From Croceibacterium soli (GTDB lineage: Bacteria; Pseudomonadota; Alphaproteobacteria; Sphingomonadales; Sphingomonadaceae): 64,000 bases of DNA. The stretch lies in NCBI RefSeq assembly GCF_009828065.1, contig NZ_WTYK01000007.1:1-64000 (forward strand), given 5' to 3'. The translations under genes were made by a program, and so were the position numbers. Position 1 is the first letter of the stretch. Each line of letters begins with the position of its first letter. This document shows, one piece after another, positions 16,648 through 28,172 of this stretch. The notes under the pieces are model-generated. The model did not search any database and was not told the DNA's origin. It saw only the letters and a program-made list of their open reading frames with translations.

Positions 16648-17748
16648 ATGGGTTTCCGCTGCGGGATCGTCGGGCTGCCGAACGTCGGCAAGTCCACTCT
16701 TTTCAACGCCCTCACCGAGACGCAGGCGGCGCAGGCGGCGAACTATCCGTTCTGCACGATCGAGCCGAACGTCGGCCAGGTCGCCGTGCCGGACGAGCGG
16801 CTCGAGAAGATCGCTGCGATCGCGGGCTCGGCCAAGGTCATCCCGACGCAGCTCGCGTTCGTCGACATCGCCGGCCTGGTGAAGGGCGCCAGCAAGGGCG
16901 AAGGGCTCGGCAACCAGTTCCTCGGCAATATCCGCGAGGTCGACGCGATCGTCCACGTGCTGCGCTGCTTCGAGGATGACGACATCCAGCACGTTGCCAA
17001 CAAGGTCGATCCGATCGCCGATGCCGAAGTGGTCGAGACCGAGCTGATGCTGTCCGACCTAGAAAGCCTGGAGAAGCGCGTTCCCGCGGCGCAGAAGCGC
17101 GCGACCGGCGGCGACAAGGAGGCGAAGATCACCGCCAGCGTGCTCGGCCAGGCGCTCGAGCTGCTGCGCGAGGGCAAGCCGGCGCGCCTGACCGAGCCGA
17201 AGGACGAGGAGGAGGCGCGGATGTTCCAGCAGGCGCAGCTGCTGACCGCCAAGCCGGTGCTTTACGTCTGCAACGTCTCCGAAGAAGACGCCGCCAAGGG
17301 CAATGCGCTCAGCGACCAGGTGTTCGCCAAGGCGGCAGCCGAAGGTGCCCAGGCGGTCGTGGTCTCGGCGGCGATCGAGGCGGAGTTGGTGGCGATGGAC
17401 CCGGCGGAGCGGCAGGAATACCTCGCCGACCTTGGGCTGGAGGAAACCGGCCTCGCCCGCGTGATCCGCGCCGGATACCAGCTGCTCGACCTGAGGACCT
17501 TCTTCACTGCCGGCCCGAAGGAGACCCGTGCCTGGACTTTCCCCGCGGGCGCCAAGGCGCCACAGGCGGCGGGCGAGATCCACTCGGACTTCGAGAAGGG
17601 CTTCATCCGTGCCGAGACCATCGCCTACGATGATTACGTGGCCCTCGGCGGCGAAGCTCGCGCGCGCGAAGCCGGCAAGCTGCGCCAGGAAGGCAAGGAA
17701 TACGTCGTCCAGGACGGCGACGTCCTGCTGTTCAAGTTCAACGTCTAA
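16648..17748 (+). CDS. ychF: redox-regulated ATPase YchF (OLA1 family)
   Basis: 366 aa, an Obg-family P-loop protein that prefers ATP. The Walker A motif GLPNVGKSTLFN, the switch DIAGLVKGASKGEGLGNQFL, the altered G4 motif (NVSEED) typical of YchF, and the C-terminal TGS domain (ETRAWTFPAGAKAPQAAG to the end) are all visible. It binds ribosomes and is linked to stress response. ATG 16648 follows CTCCGGAGTAAGTC, a good ribosome binding site. Confidence 0.96.
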   Translation: MGFRCGIVGLPNVGKSTLFNALTETQAAQAANYPFCTIEPNVGQVAVPDERLEKIAAIAGSAKVIPTQLAFVDIAGLVKGASKGEGLGNQFLGNIREVDAIVHVLRCFEDDDIQHVANKVDPIADAEVVETELMLSDLESLEKRVPAAQKRATGGDKEAKITASVLGQALELLREGKPARLTEPKDEEEARMFQQAQLLTAKPVLYVCNVSEEDAAKGNALSDQVFAKAAAEGAQAVVVSAAIEAELVAMDPAERQEYLADLGLEETGLARVIRAGYQLLDLRTFFTAGPKETRAWTFPAGAKAPQAAGEIHSDFEKGFIRAETIAYDDYVALGGEARAREAGKLRQEGKEYVVQDGDVLLFKFNV

Positions 17749-17760
17749 ACGATAGCAAAA

Positions 17761-17793
17761 GGGCGCGGGAGCCGTAGCTCCCGCGCCCCTTAT
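17761..17793. terminator. bidirectional intrinsic terminator
   Basis: A perfect 12-bp stem, GGGCGCGGGAGC / GCTCCCGCGCCC, with loop CGTA. CTTATT follows on the plus side and AAAA precedes it, giving TTTT in the minus direction. It serves both ychF and the convergent gene ending at 17814. Confidence 0.85.
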
Positions 17794-17813
17794 TCACCCG
17801 AAGGCAGCGGCGT

Positions 17814-19103
17814 TCAGCCGGCCTTGGTGTCGAGGTAGGCGAGCCACATCTTCGCCACCGGAGCACGCGCCCCGGCAACTTGGGTGAAGCTGGCCCGGGC
17901 CTTGTCGAGCTGGCCGGTCCGCGCCTGGGCGATGCCGAGACGGGTCAGGACCAGTTCGCGGTCCTTCACGCCCTTTTCCAGCGCCACCTGGTACATGTCG
18001 GCGGCTTCGGCATAGGCGCCGAAGGAGAAGAACGCGTCGCCGGCGCCCTGGGCGGTAACGCCGCTGGACGACTTGCGCGCTTCACCCACGAGTGCCGGCG
18101 CTTCCTTGCGGTCGGCGTCGGCCCGTCCGCTGGCGAGGGCCTTGGTCTCGGTGTAGAACGCATCCTGCTTGGTGAACGCGCCGGCAGCGACCGATTCCTC
18201 GATCACGGCGAGCACTTCGTTGGCCATGCGCCGCGGATCGGCCGCGTCGACATAGGCAGCGAATTCCTGCTTCTGCTTCAGCGCGCCGGTCTCCCGCATC
18301 AGGCGCAGGAGATCGAGCTCGGCCTGCGGGTCGAGCTTGTTGACCGCATTGACCACCTGCAGGCTGTTGACCCAGTTCTGCGGGGTTGGGTTGTTGCGCA
18401 CGAGCAGTGCCGAGAAGTCGTTCGCCTGCTGGACCAGGTTGCCCTCGTAGGCGACCTTCAGCCCGCGCAGGAGCCATGCATCGGGAACGGTCTGGCCGGC
18501 CGCCTTGCGGGTCTGGATCAAGTTACCGAGATACTGCAGGCCTTCCGCCTGCTGCCCGCCGGCGAAATAGGTCTCGACGATGAGGCCCTGCGGATCGTTC
18601 TCCGTGTAGCCGGCCTGCACGGCAGCCTGCAGAGCGGTGCGCGCGGCATTCCAGTCCTTGGCTTCGAAGGCCAGATTGCCGACGAAGAACTGGATCTGCC
18701 CGATCTGCTCGGCGGGAACCATTCCGCTGGCGAGCATCGTTTCGAGCCCCTGGCGCTGGAGGGCCTTGTCCTTCAGCTTGTTGCCGAGCAGCAGCGTGAG
18801 CTGGCCGGCGGCGTAGCGATCGCTTTCGTTGCCGACGGCGGCCATCACGTTCGGGAGCTGGGCCTTGGCGGAGGCATAATCGCCGCCTTCGGCATTGGCG
18901 ATCGTCGCGATCGGCTGATAGGCTTCGACGAAGGCCTTGGTGTTGGACTGCTTGCTGCTCTTCTTGTTCTGCGCGTGGGCCGGAGCGGACAGCGCGGTGC
19001 TGCCGAGCACCATGCCGCCGGTCAGGACGGCGGCAAGCGCCAGGCGCGCGCCGAGGCCGCGCTTGCGGACGGTCGTAGAAAGCTGAGTGGAACTGCGAAC
19101 CAT
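17814..19103 (-). CDS. secreted tetratricopeptide-like repeat protein of unknown function
   Basis: 429 aa. A long signal peptide (basic start, hydrophobic LALAAVLTGGMVLGSTAL, cleavage after APAHA) precedes an alpha-helical repeat region. TPR-like helices are evident in FFVGNLAFEAKDWNAARTAL (about 145-165) and in GDAFFSFGAYAEAADMYQVA and GIAQARTGQLDKARASF near the C-terminus. No catalytic motif is seen. Homologues seem typical of sphingomonads, but I cannot name a function. It is convergent with ychF and divergent from gyrA. Confidence 0.75.
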   Translation of the reverse strand: MVRSSTQLSTTVRKRGLGARLALAAVLTGGMVLGSTALSAPAHAQNKKSSKQSNTKAFVEAYQPIATIANAEGGDYASAKAQLPNVMAAVGNESDRYAAGQLTLLLGNKLKDKALQRQGLETMLASGMVPAEQIGQIQFFVGNLAFEAKDWNAARTALQAAVQAGYTENDPQGLIVETYFAGGQQAEGLQYLGNLIQTRKAAGQTVPDAWLLRGLKVAYEGNLVQQANDFSALLVRNNPTPQNWVNSLQVVNAVNKLDPQAELDLLRLMRETGALKQKQEFAAYVDAADPRRMANEVLAVIEESVAAGAFTKQDAFYTETKALASGRADADRKEAPALVGEARKSSSGVTAQGAGDAFFSFGAYAEAADMYQVALEKGVKDRELVLTRLGIAQARTGQLDKARASFTQVAGARAPVAKMWLAYLDTKAG

Positions 19104-19398
19104 AAAACATCTCTCCTGGGGGACTTGTGGCTCAATCGGCCATCTAAACAGATGCGCGGGGATCCCTGCCGCGACAGATAGGAATTTGCAAACCTCAACC
19201 TAGGGTTCGGGCGCTGAACGGCGATTGAACATGCCGATTTTACGCCTAAATGAAGGTGCGAGGGTCGATCGGACGGGAAGTGTGGAAAACGGCGTTCAAA
19301 CGCGCCCGCCCTAAGCCCTGCCGCTAGCCCTCCGCCGCCCCTTGCCCTAGGGTTTTCGGCGAGCCAGTCACCAGAAACAGAACAGGCATTTTTCGCGC
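19104..19398. promoter_or_regulatory. divergent promoter region for the TPR-like gene and gyrA
   Basis: 295 bases without a credible gene. The AT-richer segment 19170-19260 probably holds the divergent promoters. I see no clear consensus that I would call. Confidence 0.35.
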
Positions 19399-22224
<2,826 letters not shown>

Positions 22225-22233
22225 GCCGGAGCG

Positions 22234-22376
22234 AAGCCCCCTCCTCTTCAGAGGAGGGGGTTGGGGGTGGTGGAGGCGAAGCGAAACGTCGCGCTGGCTG
22301 CAGCACCACCCCGCTGCGACTAGGGCCCGCTTCGCGGACCCAAGTCTCACTGCCCCTCCTCTAAAGAGGAGGGGCG
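22234..22376. repeat. second family of palindrome-bounded element (MITE-like)
   Basis: CCCCTCCTCTTCAGAGGAGGGG at the left is mirrored by CCCCTCCTCTAAAGAGGAGGGG at the right, about 140 bp overall. There are internal hairpin pieces (CCCGCTTCGCGG) and no coding content. It sits between gyrA and the toxin gene. Its layout resembles the 14.15-kb element, but the sequence is different. Confidence 0.75.
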
Positions 22377-22395
22377 AAGGGCTTAGCAGTTGTGC

Positions 22396-22776
22396 CTAGA
22401 CCAGCCGCTCCCGAAACCACTGCGCCACTTCGTCTTCGGAGAGTTCGCCGGCTGCGAGCGCCAGGACCATGACTACCAGTTCGGCCTCGCCGATCGAGTA
22501 AGCAGCACTGTTGAGGTCAAGGAACAGGAGGGCAGCCACCGCAGCGGTGCGCTTGTTTCCGTCCACGAACGGGTGGTTCCGGGCAATACCGTACGCGTAA
22601 GCTGCGGCCAGAGCGGCTGCATCCGGTTCACCATACGCCTGCAGGTTCTGGGGCCGCGCGAGAGCGCTGTCGAGGAGGCCGCGATCGCGGATGCCGGCGG
22701 CTCCACCATGCTCCGCGAGCTGTTCGTCATGGAACGCGAGGACGACATCCTCGCGCAGCCAAACCCATTCGGTCAC
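22396..22776 (-). CDS. doc: Doc (death-on-curing) family toxin
   Basis: 126 aa Fic-fold protein. The Doc motif HPFVDGNKRTA (about residues 68-78) is intact, preceded by GLLDSALARPQ. Doc toxins phosphorylate EF-Tu using an inverted nucleotide and stop translation. Its ATG overlaps the stop of the upstream AbrB-type antitoxin gene (ATGA, 22773-22776), the usual antitoxin-first layout. The partner is an AbrB/MazE-like protein rather than Phd. Confidence 0.9.
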   Translation of the reverse strand: MTEWVWLREDVVLAFHDEQLAEHGGAAGIRDRGLLDSALARPQNLQAYGEPDAAALAAAYAYGIARNHPFVDGNKRTAAVAALLFLDLNSAAYSIGEAELVVMVLALAAGELSEDEVAQWFRERLV

Positions 22777-23015
22777 TTCGCCAGTTCGCGTAGCGCGTTG
22801 CGGTACCGCTTCATCACATCGCGCGCCGCCGCCATCTGACTGTCGAAGTCGTCTCCGCGAGAGGACAAAGCGATGCCGTCCGGAGTTTGGGTGTAGGTCA
22901 GTTGATCTCCGGCCGAAAGGTTCAGCCGGTCGAGGACCTCTTTCGGGAGGATCACGCCGGTCGAGTTGCCGATCTTGACCAGCTTGAGCTTCTTTATGTC
23001 GACAGGATGGTTCAT
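22773..23015 (-). CDS. AbrB/MazE-like antitoxin
   Basis: 80 aa. The N-terminal swapped-hairpin DNA-binding domain is clear ([24 protein letters not shown], written here in part as [15 protein letters not shown], with [15 protein letters not shown]). The C-terminal helix [20 protein letters not shown] probably binds and blocks Doc. It should also autorepress the operon. Overlaps doc by 4 bp. Confidence 0.88.
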   Translation of the reverse strand: MNHPVDIKKLKLVKIGNSTGVILPKEVLDRLNLSAGDQLTYTQTPDGIALSSRGDDFDSQMAAARDVMKRYRNALRELAK

Positions 23016-23116
23016 ACGCCCGTTATAACATCAGCGGCCCCGCCACGCAAGGTCCCGGCGTACCTGGCCATCGCGCATTCCTTGACGTCACGCCCCGCTC
23101 GGAGCAAGCGCGCGGC

Positions 23117-24475
23117 ATGACGCACGACGTACACATCATCGGTGGCGGGCTCGCCGGCAGTGAAGCTGCGTGGCAGCTGGCGCAGCGCGGGTTCAAGGTT
23201 CGCCTGTCGGAAATGCGCGGTGCCAGAGACGGCCGAGGCGGGTCGACTCCGGCGCACCAGACCGACAGTCTCGCCGAGCTGGTCTGCTCCAACAGTTTCC
23301 GGTCCGACGACGACGAGAAGAACGCCGTTGGCCTGCTGCATCACGAAATGCGGCGGCTCGACTCGCTGATCATGCGCGCAGGCGAGGTAGCGCGGGTGCC
23401 GGCCGGGTCGGCGATGGCGGTCGATCGGGACGTGTTCAGCGCGGAGGTGCAGAAGGCGCTCGAAAGCCATGCGAACATCGAGATCGTTCGCGAGAAAGTC
23501 GACACGTTGCCGGAAAGTGGCGTCACCATCGTCGCCACCGGCCCGCTGACCGCCGCCTCGCTTGCCGAGAGCATCGGCCGGGCGACCGGCGCGGACAGTC
23601 TCGCGTTCTTCGATGCGATCGCGCCGATCGTGCATCACGACAGCATCGACATGTCGATCTGCTGGATGGCCGCGCGTTGGGACAAAGGGGGCAAGGACTA
23701 CATCAACTGCCCGATGGACAAGGAGCAGTACCTCGCCTTCGTGCAAGGCCTGATCGATGGCGAGAAAACTGCCTTCAAGGAATGGGAAGCGGATACGCCC
23801 TACTTCGAAGGCTGCATGCCCATCGAGGTGATGGCCGAGCGAGGGGTGGAGACGTTGCGCTTCGGGCCGATGAAACCGGTCGGGCTCGACAATCCCCATT
23901 GGGCGACGCCCGAGCACCCTAACGGCCGCTGGCCCTATGCCGTGGTCCAGCTGCGCCAGGACAACAAGCTCGGCACGCTGTGGAACATGGTCGGGTTCCA
24001 GACCAAGCTGAAACATGCCGAGCAGGTGCGGTTGTTCCGCACGATCCCGGGCCTGGAGAACGCCGAGTTCGCGCGGCTCGGAGGGCTGCACCGTAACACC
24101 TTCCTCAACTCGCCGATCCTGCTCGACCGGCAGCTCAGGCTGAAGAGCGCGCCGCACATACGCTTCGCCGGGCAGATCACCGGTTGCGAGGGATATGTGG
24201 AAAGCTCGGCCGTGGGCCTGCTGGCCGGTCTGATGGCGGCGGCAGAGCTGGCGGGTCGCGACTGGGTCAGCCCGCCGCGGACATCGGCCATGGGCGCGCT
24301 GCTGGCGCACATCACCGGCGATGCAGAGGCGGACAGCTACCAGCCCATGAACGTCAACTTCGGCCTGTTTCCGCCGCTGCACGACGTGAAGAAGAAGTCC
24401 CGCAAGGAGGCTTACACCAGCCGCGCCAAGGCCGATTTCGGCGAGTGGCTGGCCGCCGAGCGCATCCCCGCGTAG
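23117..24475 (+). CDS. trmFO: methylenetetrahydrofolate-tRNA-(uracil-5-)-methyltransferase
   Basis: 452 aa FAD- and folate-dependent enzyme that forms m5U54 in the tRNA T-loop. The dinucleotide fold [17 protein letters not shown] at the N-terminus, CSNSFRSDD with the catalytic Cys region, [14 protein letters not shown], and the C-terminal [15 protein letters not shown]-like segment (here [16 protein letters not shown]) are as in TrmFO. Length is normal. It is divergent from the toxin-antitoxin pair with about 100 bp between. Confidence 0.95.
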   Translation: MTHDVHIIGGGLAGSEAAWQLAQRGFKVRLSEMRGARDGRGGSTPAHQTDSLAELVCSNSFRSDDDEKNAVGLLHHEMRRLDSLIMRAGEVARVPAGSAMAVDRDVFSAEVQKALESHANIEIVREKVDTLPESGVTIVATGPLTAASLAESIGRATGADSLAFFDAIAPIVHHDSIDMSICWMAARWDKGGKDYINCPMDKEQYLAFVQGLIDGEKTAFKEWEADTPYFEGCMPIEVMAERGVETLRFGPMKPVGLDNPHWATPEHPNGRWPYAVVQLRQDNKLGTLWNMVGFQTKLKHAEQVRLFRTIPGLENAEFARLGGLHRNTFLNSPILLDRQLRLKSAPHIRFAGQITGCEGYVESSAVGLLAGLMAAAELAGRDWVSPPRTSAMGALLAHITGDAEADSYQPMNVNFGLFPPLHDVKKKSRKEAYTSRAKADFGEWLAAERIPA

Positions 24476-24496
24476 TCGGGCCGCCACGCCCAATCT

Positions 24497-24949
24497 TCAA
24501 CAGTTGCAGCGCGGCCTGGCGGTGGGCTTCGGCGCGGTAGTGGCGAATTCGGCCGGGCTCAGCTCGCCGTTGCGGTCCGCATCGGCGCCGGCGAACTTGT
24601 CCGATGTCTTCACGGCCCATTCCTCGAACGTCAGCAGGTTGTTGCCGTCGCGGTCCAGCTTGCGGAATGCGTCGGTGCGGCTCGCGAGCATTTCCTCGCG
24701 CGTGATCCTGCGGTCGTGATCGCGGTCGTAGCGGAAGAAGCGCCGCTCCTCCTTGCTCAACTCGCTCGCTTCGGGCGGTGCCGGGCCCTGGAGACCGGCA
24801 ATGTCGGCGCTCGGCAGGCCCGTGGGCTGCGCGGCCGGCGGCAGGGGCGGCGGAGCGCCGCGCTCGACCGCGGCGCGGCCCTGCAGCCAGAACAGCCCGA
24901 TACCGACCAGCACGAGCGCCACCAGCGCCCCCAGGATCACCCTGTTCAC
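24497..24949 (-). CDS. membrane-anchored EF-hand protein
   Basis: 150 aa if started at GTG 24949, which has a G-rich stretch just upstream; an ATG at 25003 would overlap the neighbouring gene. An N-terminal membrane segment (VILGALVALVLVGIGLFWL) is followed by a Pro-rich linker and three EF-hand-like loops: DRDHDRRITREE, DRDGNNLLTFEE and DADRNGELSPAE. It probably binds calcium in the periplasm. The C-terminus ends CNC. It is downstream of the NDUFAF6-like gene with about 35 bp between them. Confidence 0.75.
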   Translation of the reverse strand: MNRVILGALVALVLVGIGLFWLQGRAAVERGAPPPLPPAAQPTGLPSADIAGLQGPAPPEASELSKEERRFFRYDRDHDRRITREEMLASRTDAFRKLDRDGNNLLTFEEWAVKTSDKFAGADADRNGELSPAEFATTAPKPTARPRCNC

Positions 24950-24983
24950 GATCGCCCCCCAACCATCGGGAGCGGAGCATAGC

Positions 24984-25622
24984 TCAGCGGCCCGCGATTC
25001 CAAGACGCATAGCCAGGGCCGCGGCTCCGGGGCCGTCGAGCAGCGGCGTGCCCCCTCGCCTCACCCCCCGCTGCGCCAGGCCGGCAAGCACCGTGAGGGG
25101 ACGCAGCGCGCGCGGAAGCCTGCCGCAATTGCCCAGTCGGCGGGCCGCCTCGATCACAGCTTCCCGCTCAGCAGCATTGGCGATGTTCGCCGCGAGATCG
25201 CCGAGCGCCCAGACTTCGCCGCAAGCCCTGGCCGCGAGCGGATCCGCGCCGAGCTCGGCCGCAAGCTGGCCGAACGCCGCGCCCCGTCCGCCGGCGAACT
25301 CAGCGATCGCGGCGGAGTCGAGCTGCTCGGCCAGCAGCATTTCCCAACCGTCGACCAGCGGCGTCAGCGCGGCCGGGTTCCGCCAATGCCGCAGCAGGGC
25401 CAGCAGAGCGTCGCCGCGCGGCCACTGTGCCGGCTCCTTGGCCAGCGTGTCGCGCCACCAGGCGAAGCGCATCTGCGCCAGCACCGGCTCGCTCTTGCGC
25501 TGCAGGGTCCTGGCAAGGCGCGCATCCAGCGTCAGCAGGGCTAGCGTCGGCTCCCTTGCGACGCGCGGTGCGTAGGCCAGCGCCAGCCTTTGCGCAGGAG
25601 GAAGCTCTTCGACCAGGATCAT
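24984..25622 (-). CDS. squalene/phytoene synthase-like protein, NDUFAF6 type
   Basis: 212 aa with the all-alpha fold of trans-isoprenyl diphosphate synthases but without the two DxxxD diphosphate-binding motifs. The first Asp-rich position is replaced by QMRFAWWRDTL. Such inactive relatives include NDUFAF6, a complex I assembly factor. A true carotenoid role is therefore unlikely. The ATG at 25622 (MILVEELPPAQRLALAYAP) is preferred to the longer frame. Function in bacteria is inference. Confidence 0.72.
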   Translation of the reverse strand: MILVEELPPAQRLALAYAPRVAREPTLALLTLDARLARTLQRKSEPVLAQMRFAWWRDTLAKEPAQWPRGDALLALLRHWRNPAALTPLVDGWEMLLAEQLDSAAIAEFAGGRGAAFGQLAAELGADPLAARACGEVWALGDLAANIANAAEREAVIEAARRLGNCGRLPRALRPLTVLAGLAQRGVRRGGTPLLDGPGAAALAMRLGIAGR

Positions 25623-25747
25623 CGTGCGCCGCCATCGGCGGCCCTGCACCGGCGGTCAAGCACCGCTGCTCGTAGAACCCGCAAGACATGGTGAGCAGAC
25701 GTTAACCCGTTTCCTTTACTCGGTGGTTGGCACGATTGCCTAGGACC

Positions 25748-27097
25748 ATGTCCGACCGCACTTTTCCACCAGAGGCAGGGGCTGTCCCCACGATGATTAT
25801 CCGGTTCTTGAGACGCCTCGCGCGTTCGACGAGTGGCAACGCCATGATGTTCGTCGGCCTGGGCATGCCAATGCTGGTCGGCGCGGCCGGCTATGGCGTC
25901 GACACGGCGCAATGGTACATGTGGCAGCGCGAACTGCAGCACTCCGTGGACCAGGCGGCCATCGGCGGCGCCTGGGCGCTCGTCTACGACGAGAGCGCCG
26001 ATTACGCGAAGCGGGCGGAGCAGGAGTTCTTCGGCAACCAGGCGATTACCGAAGACTTCGCCAGCGAACCCGAGATCCAGCTCACCAGCTACGACGGCGG
26101 CGCCGCCAACAGCGTTCTGGTGACCGCCAGCGTCACCCGGCAGCTGCCGTTCACGGGCCTGTTGCTCAGCCGCGCCGTAACGGTGACGGCGTCGGCCCAG
26201 GCAGCGTTCAAGTCGGGCGGCAAGTTCAACGCGTGCCTCATCACGCTGCGGAAAGACGGAACCACGTTCAAGGTCGGCGGCAGCGCGCACGTCATCGCCA
26301 ACTGCGGCCTGGGCGCATTGTCCTGCAGCGACAACGCGATCGTCATCGACGGAAGCGCCACGGTGGAGACCACCGCGATCACGACGTGCGGAACTGCCGA
26401 TGTCCCTCCAGACCTGGAAGATTCGGTAACGGAAAATGTCGGGGAGGACGCGCTGTACGACGCCTATGGCGATCTTCCCATTCCGGCGCCGACTGGCACT
26501 ACGCCCGACAACACCAAGAAGGATTACTGCGTCGGCAACGGCAACAACGCCATCGCCAACCTGAAACCCGGAATCATGACCGGTGGGTACGTTGCCAAAT
26601 GCGCGACGAACTTCGCGCCGGGCGTCTACTTCATCGATGGCGGAACGCTCGACCTTTCGACCAACGCTACCGTGGTGGGCCACAACGTGCTGTTCGTCTT
26701 GCGGAAGGGAGCCGAACTCAAGTTGGGCGGCCAAGGCGGCGGCGGCTCGATCACGCTTTCGCCGATGGGCGTCGAAATCGCCAGTCAGAAGGGCTTCGCG
26801 GGAGAGGATGCCGAGCGCCTCGCGCGGATGCTGTTCATCGAGGACAAGACCGGCGAGACCGAGCCTGCCCAGCACCAGGTCAACGGCAACTCCAGGCTCA
26901 ACCTCGAAGGGATCCTGTACCTCCCGAACGGCGACGTGCAGGTCAACGGTGACTCCGGAACCACCACCAAGCTGTGCTTCCAGATCTCCGCCTACACGCT
27001 CGACATTCGCGGCAGCGCCTATTTGAGGACGCTTTGCGAAGCCGAGGAGAGCACCGAGTTGGGCGAAGAAACTCCTACCGTGAGGCTGGTGGCATGA
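25748..27097 (+). CDS. TadG-like pilus/Flp assembly-associated protein
   Basis: 449 aa. The N-terminus has the TadE/TadG-type membrane helix (GNAMMFVGLGMPMLVGAAGYGVD) followed by QWYMWQRELQHSVDQAAIGGAWA, the classic start of a pseudopilin-like stalk. The large exported part has paired cysteines and a beta-rich region near 260-400 (GVYFIDGGTLDL, GHNVLFVLRKGAELKLGG). It starts at ATG 25748; 25793 is an alternative. It overlaps the next gene by 4 bp and opens a three-gene operon. None of the Tad motor genes is here. Confidence 0.78.
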   Translation: MSDRTFPPEAGAVPTMIIRFLRRLARSTSGNAMMFVGLGMPMLVGAAGYGVDTAQWYMWQRELQHSVDQAAIGGAWALVYDESADYAKRAEQEFFGNQAITEDFASEPEIQLTSYDGGAANSVLVTASVTRQLPFTGLLLSRAVTVTASAQAAFKSGGKFNACLITLRKDGTTFKVGGSAHVIANCGLGALSCSDNAIVIDGSATVETTAITTCGTADVPPDLEDSVTENVGEDALYDAYGDLPIPAPTGTTPDNTKKDYCVGNGNNAIANLKPGIMTGGYVAKCATNFAPGVYFIDGGTLDLSTNATVVGHNVLFVLRKGAELKLGGQGGGGSITLSPMGVEIASQKGFAGEDAERLARMLFIEDKTGETEPAQHQVNGNSRLNLEGILYLPNGDVQVNGDSGTTTKLCFQISAYTLDIRGSAYLRTLCEAEESTELGEETPTVRLVA

Positions 27098-27546
27098 CGC
27101 TGCGCAGCCCTCTCCAACTGCTGCGGGACGTCTGCGGGACGATGGCCATCGAGACGGCCGTGGTCGCTCCCGTCCTCGCCGTGATGGCGATCGGAGTGTT
27201 CGAGGTCGGCACGCTGGTATCGCGGCAACAGGAACTACAAAGCTCCGCCAGCGAAGCCGAGGGCATCATCCTGGCCGCCGCGGCCGGCGCCGGCACGGAT
27301 TCCGCCAAGATCGAGCAGGTCATCGAGCATTCGTTGAACCTCGATCCGGACCAGGTCAGCCTGGAGCAGCGCTTCCGCTGCGACACGGCGGAGACCATGA
27401 CCGACGACAGCACCACATGCGACACCGAACGGCCGATATACCGCTATGTCGTGCTGCATGTGACCGACACTTATGCGCCCGTCTGGACATGGTTCGGGAT
27501 GGAGCCGCACACGTACGACGTCGAACGCACGGTGCAGGTGCAATGA
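27094..27546 (+). CDS. TadE-like minor pilin
   Basis: 150 aa. After a short basic start, GTMAIETAVVAPVLAVMAIGVFEVG is the hydrophobic TadE helix with the conserved Glu that marks pseudopilin-like processing. The rest is a small exported domain with a Cys pair (RCDTAE, TTCDTE). ATGA overlaps join it to both neighbours, so translation is likely coupled. Confidence 0.78.
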   Translation: MTLRSPLQLLRDVCGTMAIETAVVAPVLAVMAIGVFEVGTLVSRQQELQSSASEAEGIILAAAAGAGTDSAKIEQVIEHSLNLDPDQVSLEQRFRCDTAETMTDDSTTCDTERPIYRYVVLHVTDTYAPVWTWFGMEPHTYDVERTVQVQ

Positions 27547-27995
27547 CGCCCTCGCCCTGCCGCGACCGGCCGGTCAAGTTGCGCCACGACGAACGCGGGA
27601 GCGTGCTGATCGAATTCGCGCTGCTGGCCCCTGTGTTCCTGACGCTGCTGATCGGCGCCGTGCAGGTCGGCCTGCACATGCAGAACGCCAATGCCGTCCG
27701 CAACCTGGCCTCAGACGGCGCGCGCTTCGCCGTCGTCCAGTACCAGAGGGAACGGCACAGCCCGACCGAGGTGATCGAGACGTGGATCCGTTCCGAGGGC
27801 GTCGGCGGCAAGTACAACCTCAATACCGACAGGCTCGGCGTCACCGTCACGGAACAGAGCCCCAGCCGGATCGCCGGATCGATCGAAATGAAGATACGGG
27901 TCACCTACAGTGCGCCCGACTTCCTCGCGTTCGTGCCGGGTGACGTGCTCGAGTTGCAATACGAGCGGCCGGTGTTCCTGCTGGCACCGTCCTGA
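27543..27995 (+). CDS. TadE-like minor pilin
   Basis: 150 aa. DERGSVLIEFALLAPVFLTLLIG carries the conserved Glu at position 5 of the helix, typical of TadE. QVGLHMQNANAVRNLASDGARFAV follows. The C-terminal part is a beta-rich exported domain without cysteines. It is last in the operon; downstream is a palindromic repeat pair, with no obvious terminator. Confidence 0.8.
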   Translation: MTPSPCRDRPVKLRHDERGSVLIEFALLAPVFLTLLIGAVQVGLHMQNANAVRNLASDGARFAVVQYQRERHSPTEVIETWIRSEGVGGKYNLNTDRLGVTVTEQSPSRIAGSIEMKIRVTYSAPDFLAFVPGDVLELQYERPVFLLAPS

Positions 27996-28022
27996 ACCGC
28001 CCTGCCCGGCACCACTAACCCC

Positions 28023-28110
28023 TCACCCTGAACCCGGTTCAGGGTTCATCGCGCCACCCGCACCGACGGCGCGAGCGGGCAAATGGGTGCTGAAACGAGT
28101 TCAGCATGAC
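28023..28110. repeat. REP-like inverted pair
   Basis: TCACCCTGAACCCGGTTCAGG (28023-28043) and TGCTGAAACGAGTTCAGCA (28089-28107) belong to the same family as 1-219. They lie between the convergent TadE-like gene and pdhB and may act as a transcription boundary. Confidence 0.75.
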
Positions 28111-28172
28111 AGCAATGGTGGCGGACCTTACTTCCCCACCGCAGCTCTCATACAAATGTGCCGTGCCGGCGC

